64,000 nucleotides of DNA. Origin: Mucilaginibacter flavus (GTDB taxonomy: Bacteria > Bacteroidota > Bacteroidia > Sphingobacteriales > Sphingobacteriaceae). The notes under the pieces are model-generated. The model searched no databases, was not told the origin of the DNA, and worked only from the letters and a program-made list of their open reading frames with translations. A program made the translations under genes and the position numbers. Shown piece after piece: positions 60,644 through 64,000 of the stretch; within the stretch, counting starts at the first letter, position 1, and the number at the start of each line of letters is the position of its first letter. The DNA lies in NCBI RefSeq assembly GCF_030409315.1, contig NZ_JAUFPS010000027.1:1-64000 (forward strand), written 5' to 3'.

Positions 60644-61846
60644 ATGGCATCTGTTTTTGAAAGAATTAAAAAGTTTAATGAAAACCGGCTGCCCGATATG
60701 GTTCAGCTGAAAATGAAGGCTATGGCAGATAGCCCTTTTCGGTTTTTCAGGGGCACCTGTCATTTGTTTTATGAGGATTTAAGCAGCGTTAAAAAGTTTC
60801 CCGCCTCGCCCCAGACCTGGATCTGCGGAGATCTGCATCTGGAAAACTTCGGCAGTTTTAAGGGCAATAACCGCATGGAATACTTTGATCTGAATGATTT
60901 TGACGAATCTATCCTGGCACCCTGTGCCTGGGAAGTGGTACGCATGCTTACCAGTATTTACGTAGGCTTATCATCGCCCCAGGTTAAGCAAAATGATATT
61001 GATGAACTTGCGGAACTGTTTGTTAACCAATATGCCGAAACCTTAAAAATTGGCAAAGCCCGCTATATAGATCCACGCACGGCTACCGGCATTGTACATA
61101 AGTTTTTAAAGAACATCAAAAAGCGTAAAGAGAAAGACCTGATTAGTAAGCTGGCCTATACCGAAAAAGGAGGTTATGCCATCAAAATCAACAACCTCAC
61201 TCATTTTAAAATAGAACGCGATTTAAAAAAGGAATTAAAACAATCCCTAAATGCCTGGTTAAATAAAACAGACAGGCTTAATGACTACAAAGTTAAAGAC
61301 GCTGCTTTTAGAGTGGCCGGTACGGGTAGTGTTGGCTGTAAGCGGTACATGTTTATGCTGCAGGATGATCAGATTAAGAACAAATTCATTTTTGTGGAAT
61401 TAAAAGAGGCCATGCAATCGTCGCTAAGTCCGTATGTGAAAGCCAAACAGCCATCGTGGCCTTCGCAGGCCGATAGGGTGATCGGCGTAAAAAAGCGCAT
61501 GCAAAATGTTTCGCCGGCTTTATTGAGCACCTTTAATTTTAAGGGGATCAACTACGTATTACAGGAGATGCAACCTATGGCTGATAAGGTTAATTTTGAA
61601 AATATAGCCGGTAACCGCAAAGATTTGCGCAGCGTGTTAACCGATATGGCTACCCTTACCGCATCGGCCCAACTGCGCAGCGGTGGCATCCAGGGCTCCG
61701 CTATTATTGATGAGTTAACCGCGTTTGGAAATGAAATTGACTGGCAAAGCGCATTAAAGTTATACGCCAAAAACTACGCGCAGCAGGTGGTTAAGGATTA
61801 TGAGGCTTATGTTGTTGATTATAAACAATCATTGCTGGACATCTGA
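60644..61846 (+). CDS. DUF2252 family protein
   Basis: The 400-residue protein matches DUF2252: FFRGTCHLFYEDL, TWICGDLHLENFGSF, YFDLNDFDES, VAGTGSVGCKRYMFML. The GDLHLENFG loop and DLNDFDES resemble the catalytic loop and metal-binding Asp of aminoglycoside phosphotransferase-like kinases (H/G-D-L-H-x-x-N then D). A phosphotransferase activity is therefore possible but unproven. Likely in an operon with the MgtC-like gene. Confidence 0.88.
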   Translation: MASVFERIKKFNENRLPDMVQLKMKAMADSPFRFFRGTCHLFYEDLSSVKKFPASPQTWICGDLHLENFGSFKGNNRMEYFDLNDFDESILAPCAWEVVRMLTSIYVGLSSPQVKQNDIDELAELFVNQYAETLKIGKARYIDPRTATGIVHKFLKNIKKRKEKDLISKLAYTEKGGYAIKINNLTHFKIERDLKKELKQSLNAWLNKTDRLNDYKVKDAAFRVAGTGSVGCKRYMFMLQDDQIKNKFIFVELKEAMQSSLSPYVKAKQPSWPSQADRVIGVKKRMQNVSPALLSTFNFKGINYVLQEMQPMADKVNFENIAGNRKDLRSVLTDMATLTASAQLRSGGIQGSAIIDELTAFGNEIDWQSALKLYAKNYAQQVVKDYEAYVVDYKQSLLDI

Positions 61847-61866
61847 TGGTTATCAGACACAGATTT

Positions 61867-61895
61867 TTGCCTAATAAAATATATACGTATATTTG
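61867..61895 (+). promoter_or_regulatory. vapBC-type promoter with palindromic operator
   Basis: TTG (61867-61869), 18 bases, TATATTTG (61888-61895). The 12-base perfect palindrome ATATACGTATAT (61881-61892) overlaps the -7 box, the expected site for autoregulation by the antitoxin. Confidence 0.5.
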
Positions 61896-61915
61896 AATAT
61901 ATAAACACACGTGTA

Positions 61916-62161
61916 ATGACAACTAAGCTCACCTTAACTATTGACGATAGCGTAATCAATGCCGCTAAAAAGTATGCCCGAAAAAAAGGGAATAGTTTAT
62001 CTGATATTGTCGAGAATTATTTAAAATCTATCACTACCGTTGAAGAGGCTCCTGTTACTTTATCACCTAAAGTAAAAAAACTCATGGGGGTAATTAAGCT
62101 GCCCGACGATTTTGACTATAAAAAAGAATTAGGGAATGCATTGTCAAAAAAATATAGCTAA
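61916..62161 (+). CDS. VapB-type antitoxin (ribbon-helix-helix, DUF6364-like)
   Basis: The 81-residue protein starts with a ribbon-helix-helix-like TTKLTLTIDDSVINAAKKYARKKG and NSLSDIVENYLKS, matching the DUF6364 antitoxin group of Bacteroidota. The C-terminal half (KLMGVIKLPDDFDYKKELGNAL) is the toxin-binding tail. Six bases separate it from the PIN-domain gene. Confidence 0.85.
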   Translation: MTTKLTLTIDDSVINAAKKYARKKGNSLSDIVENYLKSITTVEEAPVTLSPKVKKLMGVIKLPDDFDYKKELGNALSKKYS

Positions 62162-62167
62162 AGCGGT

Positions 62168-62587
62168 ATGAAGCATGTTTTTTTTGATACCAATGTAGTG
62201 ATTGATTTTTTGGCGGATAGAAAGCCATTTTCAATAGATGCTGCCATCCTTTTTGATTTAGCAGTTAATGAAAAATTAAAGATCTACATCTCGGCAGTTT
62301 CCTATAATAATATTTATTATGTGCTAAGGCACTCGTTATCACATCCGGTAACCTTAAGGCTATTAAATGAACTGGCCGATATGACAGAAATAGTTGATGT
62401 GACAAATGACGTTATCCGGCAGTCATTAAAAACAGATTTTAAAGATTATGAAGACGCGATTCAATATTATTGCGCCCTTAGCGTATCTGACATTAAATTT
62501 ATCGTAACCCGCAACACTAAAGATTTTAAAAAGAGTATTCTGCCGGTATTAATGCCCACGGAAGCACTGAAAGTGCTCGAAGAATAA
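62168..62587 (+). CDS. PIN-domain toxin (VapC-like)
   Basis: The 139-residue PIN-domain ribonuclease has the first acidic residue in FFDTNVVIDFL (Asp7), then FKDYEDAIQYYCAL with further metal-binding acids and a final IVTRNTKDF. VapC toxins cut tRNA or rRNA when the antitoxin is lost. Expressed with the antitoxin from the promoter at 61867-61895. Confidence 0.9.
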   Translation: MKHVFFDTNVVIDFLADRKPFSIDAAILFDLAVNEKLKIYISAVSYNNIYYVLRHSLSHPVTLRLLNELADMTEIVDVTNDVIRQSLKTDFKDYEDAIQYYCALSVSDIKFIVTRNTKDFKKSILPVLMPTEALKVLEE

Positions 62588-62640
62588 ACTTATTAGAGCA
62601 AGGAGCAAGGACTGTGGGATAAAAAGAAGGGGCTTGTGCG

Positions 62641-62771
62641 ATTCCTTCCTTGGGGAAGGGGAGGTAGGTGTTAAACGAACATTTCAAACTCCCTTGTAGA
62701 TGATAACTTGTACAAACCCCTCCCTGCCTTTGCGCTCATTTCCAATCGCGCGCCCTTCCGAGGGAGGGAAT
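62641..62771. repeat. Short inverted-repeat element in the 62.6-62.8 kb spacer
   Basis: ATTCCTTCCTTGGGGAAGGG at the left and CCCTTCCGAGGGAGGGAAT at the right form imperfect terminal inverted repeats of about 20 bases, 131 bases end to end. No coding content. Confidence 0.5.
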
Positions 62772-62797
62772 AAATGAAAACTACTTCAAACAAAAAA

Positions 62798-62822
62798 TCC
62801 CCCGGAAAACTATACCGGGGGA
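62798..62822 (-). terminator. Terminator of the symporter gene
   Basis: TCCCCCGG pairs with CCGGGGGA around nine bases. On the minus strand it is followed by TTTTTTG. It lies 24 bases after the symporter stop. Confidence 0.75.
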
Positions 62823-62845
62823 CTCATCAATATATAAACAAAAGG

Positions 62846-64000
62846 TTACCAGAACTTCACATAAAGCATGGTAAGTAATAGCAAGGTTACGATGATGAGG
62901 GCCATGGTCGATTTTTCGACCTTAAACATGGCTTTAGGGATATCAAAGGCTTTAGGGTTAATTTTTGGTCCGGCAAGACTTACGGCTACCATCGCTATAA
63001 TGGTGAACAGGAACGAAAGGCCCATACAAATCAGAAATGGAATTTCCCAGCCGCCTTTACCGTTAGGGAACGCGGTGTAAAGGAAAGTTTCGTGCCCGAA
63101 CAAGGCAGGCGCGAAATTGTTGAACAATACCGACATCGCGAAGCCCATCAATATGCCCACAATAGCCGCTGCACCGGTAGTGCGTTTCCAAAAGAAACCT
63201 AAAATAAATATGGCAAATATACCCGGACTAATATAGCCTGTGTATTTCTGAATATACGTAAAGCCTCCTTCGCCACTAATACCCAGCATATCTTTCCAGG
63301 TTAACAGGATGGAAAATATCAGGGCCGCTAATATGGTAAGCTTACCTACCCACACCATTTTACTTTCGTCGGCATCTTTAGCGATGTGCTTTTTGTAAAT
63401 ATCCAGCGTAAAAATGGTAGATATGCTGTTGGCTTTACCCGCTAAGGAAGCCACAATAGCCGCGGTAAGCGCAGCTACCGAAAGTCCTTTTAACCCGGTA
63501 GGTAAAAAGCCCAATATGGCCGAATAGGCATTGTCAGAGTTGAAATGTCCACCGGACGCCATTTCCTGCTGCAGGCCGCCATTTTTGTACAATACATAAG
63601 CGGCAATACCTGGAATAACTACTATAATAGGCATAGCTAATTTCATTAAACCGGCAAACAGGATACCTGTACGCGCTGTTTTAAGGTTGGCACCCAGCGC
63701 ACGTTGGGTAATGTACTGGTTGCAACCCCAATAGTTAAGGTTTACAATCCATTGGCCTGCAAAATACATAGCAATGCCCGGCAAGGCAAGGTATTTAGTG
63801 ATCTCTGCCTGTGGCGCGCCTGGTTTTGGCTTGCTCATCATCATTTTAAAATGCTCCGGCGAGTCTTTAAACATGGTTTTTAATCCGGCCATGGCATCTT
63901 TGCCCAAGCCAAAATGTTCACTCACAAGAGTTAAAGCAATATAAGTTGTAGCTAAGCCGCCAATTACCAATACCAGTACCTGTATTACATCGGTAAAGCC
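62846..64000 (-). CDS. Sodium/solute symporter (SSS/SGLT family), partial
   Basis: The frame stays open to the window edge (residues GFTDVIQVLVLVIGG at the edge), so the N-terminal part lies outside. The visible ~384 residues hold about nine membrane helices, with SSS-family blocks such as NYWGCNQYITQRALGA, LPTGLKGLSVAALTAAIVASLAGKANSISTIFTLDIYK, and GYISPGIFAIFILGFFWKRTTGAAA. It resembles the vSGLT branch of sodium-driven sugar or myo-inositol transporters; the substrate is not deducible. Confidence 0.9.
   Translation of the reverse strand, partial: GFTDVIQVLVLVIGGLATTYIALTLVSEHFGLGKDAMAGLKTMFKDSPEHFKMMMSKPKPGAPQAEITKYLALPGIAMYFAGQWIVNLNYWGCNQYITQRALGANLKTARTGILFAGLMKLAMPIIVVIPGIAAYVLYKNGGLQQEMASGGHFNSDNAYSAILGFLPTGLKGLSVAALTAAIVASLAGKANSISTIFTLDIYKKHIAKDADESKMVWVGKLTILAALIFSILLTWKDMLGISGEGGFTYIQKYTGYISPGIFAIFILGFFWKRTTGAAAIVGILMGFAMSVLFNNFAPALFGHETFLYTAFPNGKGGWEIPFLICMGLSFLFTIIAMVAVSLAGPKINPKAFDIPKAMFKVEKSTMALIIVTLLLLTMLYVKFW

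Noticed and set aside
63970..64000. TTG at 63970 as the start of the symporter
   Set aside because: The upstream codons at the window edge already read as a family-like membrane helix, so the gene continues outside.

Overview
The window looks like chromosomal DNA of a Bacteroidota bacterium, most likely family Sphingobacteriaceae (Mucilaginibacter/Pedobacter-like). The basis is a type IX secretion (T9SS) adhesin locus with a CHU_C/type B C-terminal domain and a PorP/SprF protein, a TonB-type outer-membrane protein paired with a GLPGLI protein, promoters of the Bacteroidota TTG-N(~21)-TAnnTTTG form, and intergenic DNA full of degenerate heptad repeats and palindromes. The genus is inferred from general gene content, not from a marker gene.

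Layout. 1-84: 3' end of a 5S rRNA and its terminator. 635-1213: secreted ankyrin-repeat protein. 1790-9894 (minus): a type I restriction-modification island, hsdR-hsdS-anticodon nuclease-hsdM-rhuM, bracketed by inverted copies of an ~86-bp repeat. 10437-14099: a large heme/HEAT dehydrogenase-like protein and a membrane-anchored unknown. 14116-19119: glycerol regulon (glpR-like repressor, glpD, glpK, glpF). 19251-19783: ParE/RelE-type toxin-antitoxin. 19810-21857: pseudo-receiver, pirin, Crp/Fnr regulator. 22258-26384: a four-gene sugar operon (GH172, 2-keto-3-deoxy-sugar-acid dehydratase of the FAH fold, FucP transporter, SDR) that together fits oxidative D-arabinose (or L-fucose) use. 26850-32772 (minus): NAD-binding protein, GLPGLI plus OMP beta-barrel operon, amino-acid permease. 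33215-34975: PQQ-type sugar dehydrogenase with cytochrome c. 35127-37706 (minus): STAND-like NTPase. 38001-52748: giant 3902-residue adhesin, PorP/SprF and OmpA/PD40 protein, a T9SS surface locus. 52980-58892: small LuxR-type HTH protein, a Pls-like single-module NRPS (epsilon-poly-lysine synthase architecture), a 58-residue microprotein and a GH8 glycosidase. 58942-62587: HTH/toxin pair, MgtC-like protein, DUF2252 protein and VapBC-type pair. 62846-64000 (minus): a sodium/solute symporter cut by the window edge.

Most notable points: (1) an anticodon-nuclease-like ATPase with an R-x3-E...H triad inside the hsd operon; (2) the GH172-FucP-SDR-KdaD-like operon, a coherent but incomplete D-arabinose pathway; (3) two exactly collinear 2745-bp (915-codon) tandem super-repeats in the giant adhesin; (4) a triple ATTTAACA repeat with exact 21-bp spacing upstream of the OMP/GLPGLI operon; (5) a Pls-like NRPS whose adenylation pocket reads D-M-E-H-V-A-S-V-T-K, with an acidic residue that suggests a basic substrate; (6) several large hairpin elements, including a 46-bp perfect palindrome and two versions of one nested palindromic element that differ by a ~70-bp inner hairpin.

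No tRNA, CRISPR array, integrase, transposase or prophage gene was seen. All calls rest on reading the sequence; no database search was run.
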